Below are positions 21,734 to 31,477 of a DNA stretch of 64,000 bases, piece after piece. How positions within the stretch are numbered: position 1 is the stretch's first letter; each line of letters begins with the position of its first letter. The position numbers were made by a program, and so were the translations under genes. The stretch covers positions 580,493,940 to 580,557,939 of the forward strand of contig CM054057.1 of NCBI GenBank assembly GCA_028641055.1. The letters run 5' to 3'. The notes below the pieces were generated by a model, which saw nothing but the letters and a program-made list of their open reading frames with translations, had not been told where the DNA came from and made no database searches. The stretch comes from Alopecurus myosuroides. Lineage: Eukaryota; Streptophyta; Magnoliopsida; Poales; Poaceae.

Positions 21734-24532
21734 GTGCTTAGTCAAAACATTATTTCCACCTCGTGTTTGATGAGACAAGGTTATGAGTCGAATATTAAGA
21801 ATAATGATTGTTCTTTATATTTGAAAGATATGTTTCATGGCTTTGCACTCGTTCAGAACGGGTTATTTATTTTGAATCTTGATAGTGAATCGGTCTATAA
21901 CATAAATGTTAAAAGGTTGAAACCAAATGATCTGAATATGACTTACTTTTGGCATTGTCGGCTTGGTCATATAAGTTGGAAGCGCATGAAGAAGCTCCAT
22001 GATGATGGACTTCTAACTTCGTTCGACTTAGAGTCGTTCGAGACATGCGAATCATGCCTACTAGGCAAAATGACCAAGACACCTTTTGCAAGGAGTTGTG
22101 AAAGGGCGTCCGACTTGTTGGAACTAATACATAGTGATGTATGTGGTCCAATGAGCACGACAGCCAGAGGTGGTTATGAGTACTTCATTACCTTCACTAA
22201 TGATTTGAGTAGGTATGGATATATCTATTTAATGAAACACAAGTCGGAAGCCTTTGAAAAGTTCAAGGAATTCCAGAGTGAGGTACAAAATCAACTCGGC
22301 AAGAAAATAAAGTTTCTACGGTCGGACCGTGGAGGCGAGTACATGAGCCATGAGTTTGATTACCATCTAAAGAGTTGTGGAATAGTTCCTCAACTCACTC
22401 CGCCGGGTACACCGCAGAGAAACGGTGTATCAGAACGGAGAAATCGGACCTTGTTGGACATGGTACGATCAATGATGAGTCGGACAGATCTACCTTTATC
22501 ATTTTGGGGTTATTGTCTAGAAACTGCAGCGTTCACACTAAACAGAGTATCATCAAAGTCAGTAGAGAAGACAACGCATGAGATGTGGACTGGCAAGAGG
22601 CCAAGTTTGTCTTTTCTTAAGATTTGGGGTTGTGAAGCATTTGTCAAGCGACTTCAGTCGGACAAGCTCCCGCTCAAGTCGGATAAGTGTATTTTCGTGG
22701 GGTGTCCGAGGGAAACCTTGGGGTACTACTTCTACAACCGGGAAGAGGGCAAAGTGTTTGTCGCTCGGAATGGTGTCTTCCTTGAGAAAGAGTTTCTCAG
22801 TCGGGAAGTCAGTGGGAGCATAGTGCAACTCGAAGAAATTGGAGAGGAACCGGCTAGGGGCGAGTCGGCCAGTGCCTTAGAGGCTGAGCCAGTCGTGGTA
22901 CCTACGCCGGTAATAGCACCTGAACCACGGAGATCTGCCAGATTACAAAATGCTCGTGATGTTTTACTATTACACAGTAATGAGACGGCAACTTATTCGG
23001 AAGCGATGGTGGGATCTGATTCCGAGTCATGGCTTGGAGCCATGAGATCCGAGTTAAAGTCCATGGATGAAAACCAAGTTTGGAATTTGGTTGATCTGCC
23101 TGACGGTGCAAGACCCGTCGAGTGCAAATGGGTCTTTAAGAACAAAATTGATATGGATGGAAATATTTCCGTCTATAAAGCACGACTTGTCGCGAAGGGG
23201 TTTCGACAGGTTCAAGGAGTTGACTACGACGAGACGTTCTCGCCTGTAGCGATGCTTAAATCAATTCGGATCATGTTAGCCATAGCAGCCTATTTCGACT
23301 ATGAGATATGGCAGATGGATGTCAAGACGGCTTTCCTTAATGGAAATTTAACTGAGGATGTGTATATGATACAGCGCGAAGGTTTTGTCGATCCAGCTAA
23401 CGCTGACAAGGTATGCAAACTTCAAAAATCCATTTATGGGTTGAAGCAAACATCTCAGAGTTGGAACATTCGCTTTGATGAGGTAGTCAAATCGTTTGGC
23501 TTCATGAAGATCGATCATGATTCTTGTTTATACAAGAAGTTTAGTGGGAGCAAAGCGAATTTTCTAATCTTATATGTGGATGACATATTGATGATTGGAA
23601 ATGATGTCATGATGTTGCAAGAAACCAAAGAGTCATTGGAAAGGAGTTTATCAATGAAGGATTTGGGTGAGGCGACTTACATATTAGGAATCAGGATCTA
23701 TAGAGATAGATCAAGGCGGCTCATTGGATTGAGTCAGAGTACATATCTGGACAAAGTTTTGAAGAAATTCAAAATGGAAGAGTCCAAGAAGGGATTCTTG
23801 CCGATGTCCCATGGCATAAAACTTAGCAAGACTCAGTGTCCTTCGACGACTGATGAGCGAAGTCGGATGAGTGTGATCCCGTATGCTTCGGCAATCGGAT
23901 CCATCATGTATGCCATGATTTGTACTAGGCCAGATGTTTCCTATGCTCTAAGTGTTACGAGCAGATACCAGGCTGGCCCTGGCGAAGCCCACTGGGTAGC
24001 GGTTAAAAACATCCTTAAGTACTTGAGAAGGACTAAGGAAATGTTCCTAGTTTATGGAGGTGATGAGGAATTCAGTGTAAAGGGTTACACTGATGCAAGT
24101 TATCTCACCGACTCAGATGATTCTCGTTCACAATCTGGATACGTGTTCGTAATGAACGGAGGGGCTGTGAGCTGGAAGAGTTCCAAGCAAGATACGGTGT
24201 CTGCATCTACAATAGAGGCTGAGTATATTGCTGCCTCAGAGGCGGCAAAGGAAGCTGTTTGGATCAGGAACCTCTTGATAGATCTTGGTGTGGTTCAGGG
24301 CGCGTCCAATCCTTTGGACGTATATTGTGACAACAATGGTGCTATCGCACAAGCCAAGGAACCTAGACAACACCAGAAGAACAAACATATACTCATGCGG
24401 TACCACCTCATTCGCCAGTTTGTCGAACAAGGTGATATCCAGTTATGTAAAGTACACACGGATGCAAACATTGCAGATCCGTTGACAAAGGCGCACACGA
24501 GAGGTATGGGCATTAGATGCCTAGGCATATGA
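21734..24532 (+). CDS. Copia pol: integrase, reverse transcriptase, RNase H
   Basis: Open for 932 codons in the same frame as gag, separated only by the TGA at 21695-21697. The listed start is a GTG and not a real initiation site, since in life it would be part of gag-pol. Counting from 21734: GAG-pre-integrase HHCC finger (H74, H79, C105, C108), integrase catalytic D135 (IHSDVCGP), D198 (LRSDRGGEY) and E234 (NGVSERRNRTL), RT core with YVDD at 614-617, RNase H with D787 (YTDAS) and the downstream VYCDNNGA and DANIADPLTK motifs. All catalytic residues looked for are present, making this the best preserved coding region of the window. Copia order (integrase before RT) is clear. Confidence 0.95.
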   Translation: MLSQNIISTSCLMRQGYESNIKNNDCSLYLKDMFHGFALVQNGLFILNLDSESVYNINVKRLKPNDLNMTYFWHCRLGHISWKRMKKLHDDGLLTSFDLESFETCESCLLGKMTKTPFARSCERASDLLELIHSDVCGPMSTTARGGYEYFITFTNDLSRYGYIYLMKHKSEAFEKFKEFQSEVQNQLGKKIKFLRSDRGGEYMSHEFDYHLKSCGIVPQLTPPGTPQRNGVSERRNRTLLDMVRSMMSRTDLPLSFWGYCLETAAFTLNRVSSKSVEKTTHEMWTGKRPSLSFLKIWGCEAFVKRLQSDKLPLKSDKCIFVGCPRETLGYYFYNREEGKVFVARNGVFLEKEFLSREVSGSIVQLEEIGEEPARGESASALEAEPVVVPTPVIAPEPRRSARLQNARDVLLLHSNETATYSEAMVGSDSESWLGAMRSELKSMDENQVWNLVDLPDGARPVECKWVFKNKIDMDGNISVYKARLVAKGFRQVQGVDYDETFSPVAMLKSIRIMLAIAAYFDYEIWQMDVKTAFLNGNLTEDVYMIQREGFVDPANADKVCKLQKSIYGLKQTSQSWNIRFDEVVKSFGFMKIDHDSCLYKKFSGSKANFLILYVDDILMIGNDVMMLQETKESLERSLSMKDLGEATYILGIRIYRDRSRRLIGLSQSTYLDKVLKKFKMEESKKGFLPMSHGIKLSKTQCPSTTDERSRMSVIPYASAIGSIMYAMICTRPDVSYALSVTSRYQAGPGEAHWVAVKNILKYLRRTKEMFLVYGGDEEFSVKGYTDASYLTDSDDSRSQSGYVFVMNGGAVSWKSSKQDTVSASTIEAEYIAASEAAKEAVWIRNLLIDLGVVQGASNPLDVYCDNNGAIAQAKEPRQHQKNKHILMRYHLIRQFVEQGDIQLCKVHTDANIADPLTKAHTRGMGIRCLGI

Positions 24533-24553
24533 TGCCAAGATGATTGACTCTAG

Positions 24554-24567
24554 TGCAAGTGGGAGAC
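24554..24567 (+). promoter_or_regulatory. Polypurine tract of the Copia element
   Basis: GTGCAAGTGGGAGAC directly before the 3' LTR start TGTTGGG, the usual Copia PPT form. Confidence 0.75.
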
Positions 24568-25881
24568 TGTTGGGAATATGCCCTAGAGGCAATCATGGAT
24601 GATGTAATTCCCAATGTATTCATAAAGTTATTAAGTTGTCCTTGTTTTGAACATCTGATATATGTCATTGAATATGTGATTCGATTGTGGAACTATATAT
24701 TCATGTTGTTCATACTAGATTGTCCTTGGTCATTAAGGTTGTGCTGGACACACACCCTAGACTAATGTGAGTGTTGGCAGATGACATGGTTCCACTTGTC
24801 ATGGGCATGGTGATGCCATTCCAACGATCACAGACTTGGCTAAAGAGTTTAGCAAGTGGGACTGACCCACATTGAGATGCAACGAGCAAGTCGTCATTTG
24901 CATGTCTCAATCAATGTAATCCTTAGACCTGAGGTTGTCGCACAATCCGAGTTGTGGATCACCGACTTAGGTTCTGTTAAACGCTGCTCTGTGACAAGGC
25001 AGTTATAAAGGCAGAGTTCGGGTCGAATGAGAAACAAGCTGCGTGATGTGGATAATCAAGATGGGATTTTGCCCCTCCGAATGGAGAGATATTCTTTGGT
25101 CCCTCTCGATTGATATGATTCCAGAAGCATGGCCATGCGTGACTCAGTTAAGTGTTAACTGGGTCTATTGACTAAAGAGTTAGTCAGATGAATCACAGAT
25201 CACGGATCGAGAAGAGAGTCGCACTATTTAAGGGACGACGATAAATCGCCTATGGTTCGACAAGGTATATCGTGAGGCAAAAGGGACTAAGATGAATATC
25301 ACATTGAAAGGTATCTCGTCATGACTCAATGGGACTTGGCAGTTGGCACGTTCTGCTAGGAGGCGCTACCGATTGATCGATTGAGAGTCGGACGCCAATC
25401 GTGTCCAAGTTGCCATGAGCCTGCAGGGTCGCACACTTAAGAGCGGGAGCAAATTGGTTGGGTTGGACCCGAACCGGAAATGGACTGGGTTTTGTGAGTC
25501 AGACTCACAGACGGAATGGGCCACAAGCGTTGTGAAGCCCACTACCACTCGCTATATAAAGAGGGGCGCAGGTTTCCCAGCGGGAAAGTTACTCCACTCC
25601 CATCGTTGGGAACCCTAGCCCCACTCAGTCCAGCCGTCACACCGGACCTAGCCGTCCGCCGTCGGACCTCCTCCTCGTACGTGTGGATACCGGCAGAGGT
25701 GCTGTACGTTCAGCACTTCGAGGATCGGCTGGATCGGATCGTGGGACTGCACTGCCCCGACGCGCTTCATCGATAGTCCGCAACCGCGCGTCTAGTGGTA
25801 ATCATCGTGGCCTTCTACCTTGGCTAGATCTTGGAAGTACCGCGTAGGAAAAGTTTTCGTTTATCTCTACGCGTTCCAACA
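24568..25881 (+). repeat. 3' LTR of the Copia element
   Basis: 1,314 bp, starts TGTTGGGAATATGCC and ends GCGTTCCAACA. Pairs with 17681-18999. Includes the TATA box GCTATATAAAG at 25551-25561. Confidence 0.94.
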
Positions 25882-25886
25882 TTTTG

Positions 25887-27092
25887 TTCCATGCTGCTGA
25901 ATAATCTCCATGTTTTGATAAGTGTTGTGTGGGTGAACCTATGCTAATGTACCGTCCAATCCAAGACTAATACATACTTTTGATTATACCCCTTGCAAGC
26001 ATCCGCAACTACAAGAAAGTAATTAAGAAATAAATCTAACCACAGCTTTAAACTCCGGGATCCTACGCTGCCTCGTGTAATGGTTTCCTAACGGGGGTTT
26101 AGGTTTCTGTCACTCCGGCAACCCCACAATTAGTATCCAAATACATGATGCATTCCCCTAGGCCCATAAATGGTGAAGTATCATGTAGTCGACGTTCACA
26201 TGACACCACTAGAAGAATAACACCACAACATAAATATCAAACCATTAAATATTACTCAACATTACTTCACTACTAACAACTTGACTTCTCCCATGTCCTC
26301 AAGAACAACACGAACTACTCACAAGACATCATATGGATCATAATTAGAGGTGATATAATGGATGGTAAAAATCTGGTCATAAAGTGCAAACACCGATAAA
26401 TCTCACCAGCATCAACTACTAACAAGTAATCCACACCGGGAGAGAGATCTAATGTAAAACAACGGTAGAGGTCCCTAATTGTTACAACGGGATGACGGTG
26501 GATGATGAGGGTGATGGTGCTGGTGGTGATGATGATGATGATGACAATCTTGATGATTCTCGGAGTGATGACGGTGATGATGGCGGTTATTTCCCCTCTC
26601 CGGAGAGTAATTTCCCCGACAGATTTCTCCCTGCCAGAGAGCTTTTCTCTCTCGGGTTTTTTCCGCCCCGAGGCGGCGGTGGAATGATTTTTCGATGATG
26701 ATATGGGGCTTAGGGTTCCATGGGGGTAAAGTACGTGAAAGACTTCCTCCATAGGTGGGCCAGGGTGGCCACACCACCCGGTGGCGCGGCCAGGGGGCGC
26801 CACCTCATGGTGTGGGCCCCTGGTGGCCCCCCTTTGGCTTCCCTTATGGCTGGGCTCCTCCTCTGAACTTCTAAGACACCCCCGGTATCCCCCTTCTTCT
26901 TCTAATCTTCTTAAATATGGTATCTCGACGGTGCTTTTTCTATCAGATTTTTGGTCCCGGTATTTATTCTCCATAAATTATGAAACATGCAAAATAAGAT
27001 AAAATAACATAAGGGATGCATCATAACATGAAATATATCGATGAATAACAGAAAATTATGATTTAAAATAGTGATGCAAAATGGACGTAGCA
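25887..27092 (-). repeat. 5' LTR of Z, right piece
   Basis: Continues the LTR after the TTTTG duplication, TTCCATGCTGCTG onward, and ends AATGGACGTAGCA. The last five bases differ from the other LTR (GTATCA), a terminal mutation. GAT-rich tract at 26505-26580. Confidence 0.9.
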
Positions 27093-27097
27093 GATAT

Positions 27098-28874
27098 CTG
27101 GGTTTATGTGTAGGAGAACATGATGAAGTACATTCCAAATAGCAATATGGTCTTAAAAGACATAATGTAAATCACTCCAAGAGGGTCTGTGGCAATAACA
27201 AGTCACTATTTTCTACCCCGACTGTAGCGTGTAACAAAATTCATCATGGTTTTCATCTACATTAGAAGTCATAAACCGTCCTACTTTCAACTGATTATTC
27301 GAGTGTGACACAGTTTCAAGATTTTAGACCAACCATGAATTGTTTTTACTTTAATAAACCAGAAAGTTCACCCATTAAGCATATTAATATCTCAAAACCA
27401 CATCAATGATTCAAGTGAAACAATTTAATGGTCTACAAGATTATGAAGTTTTTTCTTGTACCACTACCACAAGCACAACATTTTCCCGTTCCAACTAACA
27501 CCAATTCACTTATTTTCAACAACTCTCATAGAAAATATTCAACAAAGACCAGAGAGCTAATCATATATATACTAATCAAACTACAAGCTCTGAACAAAAT
27601 AAGAATGCAAAACAAGAGCTAAAGGCGGTAGTAGCAAAAACTGAACACTCACATAACAATAAGAGTGAAAACTAGATTGTTCTAGGCAATGAAAACGGAG
27701 TGTGTCTCTCTCCAAACTAAAATATTCTAGGATCCAACCATAAACTACAGAAGCAAAACAGAACAAAACTTAAAGCAAAATAAAATGACGTTCCAAGAAT
27801 AACACATATCATGTGAAGCAATAAAAATATAGTGTTTTGAAAGAAACCTGGTATTTTTGTTGCTGAAGAAGAGGATGCCTTGGGCATCCCCAAGCTTTGA
27901 CTCTTTTACTTCTTCACATCATTCTTCTCTCCCTACACTTGAAAACCTCCTCCACCTAAAACTTTTTCATAATCTTCATTAGCAAAATTACTGCAATCAA
28001 AATCATAAATCCACTTGGTTCAGTTTCAACAAAAGGCTAACACTTCAATTAAAACATTAGTTACTTTTGTAACTGTTTTTTTAAGCTATCCCTCTCAAAA
28101 GAACACCAAATAAAGAGATTAAGACGCAAATGCAAATATTGGCATAAATCTTTCAAAACGGAACATCATGTAAATATGATTTTTTTTGAAAATCTTCTAT
28201 TCCTCAAATCAAAAAGTGGGGACCAAACAAAAGTTATATAACAACCTGGGGCATGTGTCTATTTTGTTTCAAAGCAATCCGATATAATAATTGAGAGATA
28301 TAAATTTTTTTGGTAATAGCCTAGAAATCTGTTAGAACAATAATTCCCCAAATCGCACTATCTCTCAAATAGAGGTTACTCTTGGCACAAAAACGACATA
28401 AAAAGGATCAGGAGCGGTTGCTACAGAGGTAACAACTTCCAAGGCAAAAAGAAAACAAAATTAAATAGAAGAAAACAAAAGGAAAACAAAAGTGGGTTGC
28501 CTCCCACAACCGCTTTTCTTTAACGCCTTTTTAGCAAGGCATTTTTTAAGGGACTTTATTTTTATGATATAATGGAAGAAAACACAACAGACACATAATT
28601 TTAGCTGAGAATATTACATGAGAAGATTTACATTGTGTCCATACGCAAGAACACAAGTGTTCAAGGTCGACCCCTATTTCATCAGTGCTCACCTTATTAA
28701 TCACTTCTCTTTTTGAAAATGTATTTAGATAACAATAACAACTAATTTTTCTATAATTTATGTTCCCTACCAATAAAGGAGATAGAAAACAACTCAAAAC
28801 TGAAAGCAAAAGAAACTTAAAACTTAAAGCAAAAATACAAGGGTTGTCTCCTAAGAGCTCTTTCTTTATAGCCA
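27098..28874 (-). other. Internal region of Y, non-coding part
   Basis: AT-rich, no ORF. Holds a PPT-like motif GCATCCCCAAGCTT at 27884-27897 far from any LTR, and a short inverted repeat GTGGG-TTGCCT-CCCAC at 28492-28507 within a segment that also recurs at 39604 and 55022. Otherwise nothing recognised. Confidence 0.6.
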
Positions 28875-30185
28875 TTAAGATAGGCTCGATAATTTGAGAA
28901 GATGCTCACACAAGAAATATGAATTGAAGCAAAGGAGAGAATGAAAAAGAAAATATGAAACACATTTAAGTGTAACCAACTTCCTATGCATAGTAATCTT
29001 GCAAATAAATAAATCAAAGAAGCACAAAGAAACTAGCTTAGGAGGGAAAAACAAGAACAACTTCAAAACGTTCAACATAAAGAGAGGTATTTTAGTAACA
29101 TGAAAATTTCTACAACCATATTTTCCTCTCCCATAATAATTTTCAGTAGCATCATGAACAAACTAAACCATATAACTATCATATAAAGCATATATTTCAT
29201 GATCTAGGAGCACATAACTCATATCAAGCTCCAAAATAGTGGAATCAAAATTTAAAATCAGCACATCTTCTATCCCACTTTTAACAATAGAATAACAAGA
29301 TGATTTGTCACTCTAAAAAGGTATGGGGCACCTTATAGCAATCCCATTTTCCATAGAATTATAATTTATAGCCTCAAGAAATATAGGACCATCATCTAGA
29401 GCATTATCATATAAATTTCCAAACGCACTTCCTCATTATCATGCATATCAATAGTTGGAATGATAAGAGGATTATAATAGGACTTATCATAGTAGCATGG
29501 ATTATCAGAAATAACAATAGCAATATCATTCTCACAAGTTTCATTCATAGAAGCATCAAGGTCACAAGTATAACAAGTATCAATTTCATCAAAAAGGCAT
29601 ATCTCAAAAGAATCAATAGGATCATCACATTCATCAATATAGCACTCATCCTCGTTTGGCAAGCATGGAGGGAAATAAAATAAAGTATGAGTTAATGAGT
29701 TACTCTCATTGGAAGGTAGACATGGGTAGATACTCCATTCTTCCTCCTTCTGATCATCACTCCCCTCCTCTTAAATGTTTGAGCAATTTCTTCTTCCATA
29801 GGCTCCTGCAAGGCGTTAGTTTCTTTCTTTGGAGGAGAGATTCTATGAAGATATTTCATTATATAGCCATTAACATCCTTGTAATTATCAAAGCAATATT
29901 AAGTATATCATAAATCTCATATTTATAAGGATCATTAACAAAGTTTTCAAGCAAATAAGCAATTTCAAATGCACCCTTCCAAGCAATAAATACTTCAGTT
30001 TGTTTCACAGCATAAAAGTCATAACTCCCTCTAACATAATAAGCTATGGTATCATTATCATTATACTCACATTGAAAAGGAAGGTGTTTATACCTCCTAC
30101 AACAACAAGATTTATCGAAGCAATAGGAAACATTATAAGTAGAGTACAAGTTTTTAGCATACCCGTTCAATTTATTTATTGGCAT
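28875..30185 (-). pseudogene. Hypothetical PBS-proximal ORF (Y copy), fragmented
   Basis: Pieces in sense order: 30185-29859 (KNLYSTYNVSYCFDKSCCCR), 29662-29396 (MPNEDECYIDECDDPIDSFE) and 29078-28875 (hydrophobic stretch plus MHRKLVTLK). They match the V copy at 55062-56437 and are separated by frameshifts and stops. The N-terminus is cut by the junction with U at 30185. Highly acidic and Cys/Tyr-rich centre, hydrophobic C-terminus. Not gag-like and no known domain recognised. Confidence 0.5.
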
Positions 30186-30979
30186 TATTACTCATGTGCC
30201 CATGATTCCTTAGTTCTGCTCACTTTTCTCCACAGTTGAAGGTTTTACTCACTTTTCTCCATCTCATTAGGTGAAACTCTCACGAATTCTCACACCCGAA
30301 TTTGTTGTCTTCCGTTAACACTGACTAGTGGGGCCGTGTGGGACTGTGTTGCTTGTTGGACCTGACAAGTGGGACATGTGCGGATGCATTTCTGTGGCAT
30401 TGTTCGTTGGGCCGTTGTATGCTTCATACGTTGTAGAACATGCCAAGTTTTTTGATAATTAAATTCAGCCTGGTAGCATACCCACGCGCGCGGTCAGCCT
30501 TTATGCATTGCCATCGTTTCAGCCTGGTATGCATGCACCCAACATTGGTATTGATGAGCGCAGCGTTGACTAGTTTGCATGCTTAAAAGGCTGGGATTCA
30601 GCCGCCACCTAGCCATGCAACACTGCCATGCACGCAGCCACCTAGCCATGCACGCGGGTGTGATTCAGTCACCACCTAGCCATGACGCCTGTAGCTCAAT
30701 TCAGTCGCATGCTTGGTTAATTTGTCACGTTGCTTCACGCGTCGAGCCACGCATCAGGGCACGGCCGGACTGAGTGATGTGCAAACAGGCAAAAAAAGTA
30801 CAACCACGAAGCCTCGATGCTGTGTGAAAAAAAGGCGGTTCCATCTACCCCCTCCTCTCCCTTGGCTACTTAAACCGTGTCTTGTAACCTCCTCCTCCAT
30901 ACTTCAATCTCCGCCTCCTCTCCATTCTCTTCTCTCCAACCAGAGCCAAAGCACAACCGACGACTAGACGTACCTAAAG
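30186..30979 (+). promoter_or_regulatory. Promoter-like region upstream of the U gene candidate
   Basis: 794 bp without retrotransposon similarity visible here. Contains four CATGCA (RY) motifs at 30532-30537, 30614-30619, 30627-30632 and 30647-30652, GCATGC palindromes near 30578 and 30708, and a direct repeat of CCACCTAGCCATG (three copies, 30605-30684). A weak TATA-like CTACTTAAAC lies near 30864, followed by a CT-rich stretch typical of grass 5' untranslated regions. RY motifs are bound by ABI3/FUS3/LEC2 B3 factors in seeds. Function here is inferred only. Confidence 0.45.
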
Positions 30980-31405
30980 ATGCAGTTCAACGCACCTACC
31001 TTCCGCTTCCCGCGCACTATGCCGAAGGTCCGCTACACACCCCCCGGCAGGGTCGTTGAAACCGCGTTGCACGTCTTGGCGTTCTCACGCTGGAGGAACA
31101 ATACGGAGTTGGCCCGTCTCTTCCTCCGTGCGGGATTTAACCACCTCCCGGCGGGGTCGCCAGTCATGTTCCGTCTGGAGGAACATCGCGTCCACTCCAC
31201 TGCTTCATTGGTAGGCCTCGTTGCCTACTTCACAAACATGTTTGATGTGTACTACCTGCTCGGCCGTGTGTTCTGGTGTGGATGCGAGTTCATTGCATTA
31301 TCCACCTACAACATGTACATCGACTTCCACAACATCTTCCCCGGGGAAGACCACATGCACACCCTCCCCTACAATCTCGGCGATGACGGCCTCGAGGAGG
31401 AGTGA
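30980..31405 (+). CDS. Gene candidate, 141-aa protein of unknown function (region U)
   Basis: ATG at 30980 follows a CT-rich leader, TGA at 31403-31405. Third codon positions are mostly G or C, as in many grass genes and unlike the AT-rich retroelements around it. The protein starts MQFNAPTFRFPRTMPKVRY, has a basic N-terminal half, a more hydrophobic segment around residues 80-110 (ASLVGLVAYFTNMFDVYYLL), and a short acidic C-terminus (DDGLEEE). No signal peptide, repeat or known domain recognised. Single exon as read. Its 3' flank is cut by element W at 31477 and continues at 43599. It could be a real gene, a captured fragment, or part of an unrecognised DNA transposon. Confidence 0.5.
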   Translation: MQFNAPTFRFPRTMPKVRYTPPGRVVETALHVLAFSRWRNNTELARLFLRAGFNHLPAGSPVMFRLEEHRVHSTASLVGLVAYFTNMFDVYYLLGRVFWCGCEFIALSTYNMYIDFHNIFPGEDHMHTLPYNLGDDGLEEE

Positions 31406-31477
31406 ATACGACTAATACGGCGGCAAGGAGGAGTGAGACTATGACGGTGAATTCCAGGCGGTGTTGGTGTTGCGTGT
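31406..31477 (+). other. 3' flank of the U gene candidate up to the W insertion
   Basis: 72 bp of GC-rich sequence ending in CGTGT, the probable target site of W (CGTGC on the other side). The original downstream sequence resumes at 43599. Confidence 0.5.

Larger units (their letters stand above)
17681..25881 (+). mobile_element. Complete Ty1/Copia LTR retrotransposon inside the LTR of Z
   Basis: An 8,201-bp element with TGTTGG...CCAACA termini, flanked by TTTTG at 17676-17680 and 25882-25886. The uninterrupted Z LTR at 8836 reads GTGCTTTTGTTCC, confirming the empty site. Order: LTR, tRNA-iMet PBS, 1.6-kb leader, gag-pol in one frame, PPT, LTR. Pol order protease-integrase-RT-RNase H is diagnostic of Copia. 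LTR termini and gag resemble the BARE/Angela group, but the family was not assigned. LTRs differ by scattered substitutions (about 2 percent by eye), so the insertion is moderately recent and younger than Z. Confidence 0.95.
8545..27092 (-). mobile_element. Element Z: complete Ty3/Gypsy LTR retrotransposon, split by a Copia element
   Basis: Bounded by LTRs of 1,507 bp (8545-10051) and about 1,509 bp (17378-17680 plus 25887-27092) and flanked by GATAT at 8540-8544 and 27093-27097. Internal region 10052-17377 (7.3 kb) carries PBS, gag-protease-RT-RNase H-integrase and PPT in Gypsy order on the minus strand. The 2.5 kb between integrase and 3' LTR is long, as in Athila/Tat-type plant Gypsy elements. 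Without the Copia insertion it is about 10.3 kb. Its genes are broken in many places, so it is inactive. Confidence 0.93.
5884..30185 (-). mobile_element. Element Y: Gypsy-type element, 3' LTR remnant and internal region, interrupted by Z
   Basis: Left part 5884-8544 holds most of a 3' LTR, its polypurine tract and the end of the internal region. The internal region resumes after Z at 27098 and continues to 30185, where U begins. GATAT flanks Z on both sides, showing the two parts were once contiguous. Internal length without Z is about 4.2 kb. It carries the recurring hypothetical ORF but no gag, protease, RT or integrase, so it was non-autonomous. It lacks the last few hundred bases to the PBS and the 5' LTR is not identified. 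Confidence 0.7.

Noticed and set aside
21909..22158. Minus-strand frames inside Copia pol
   Set aside because: Shadows of the well-supported plus-strand coding frame.
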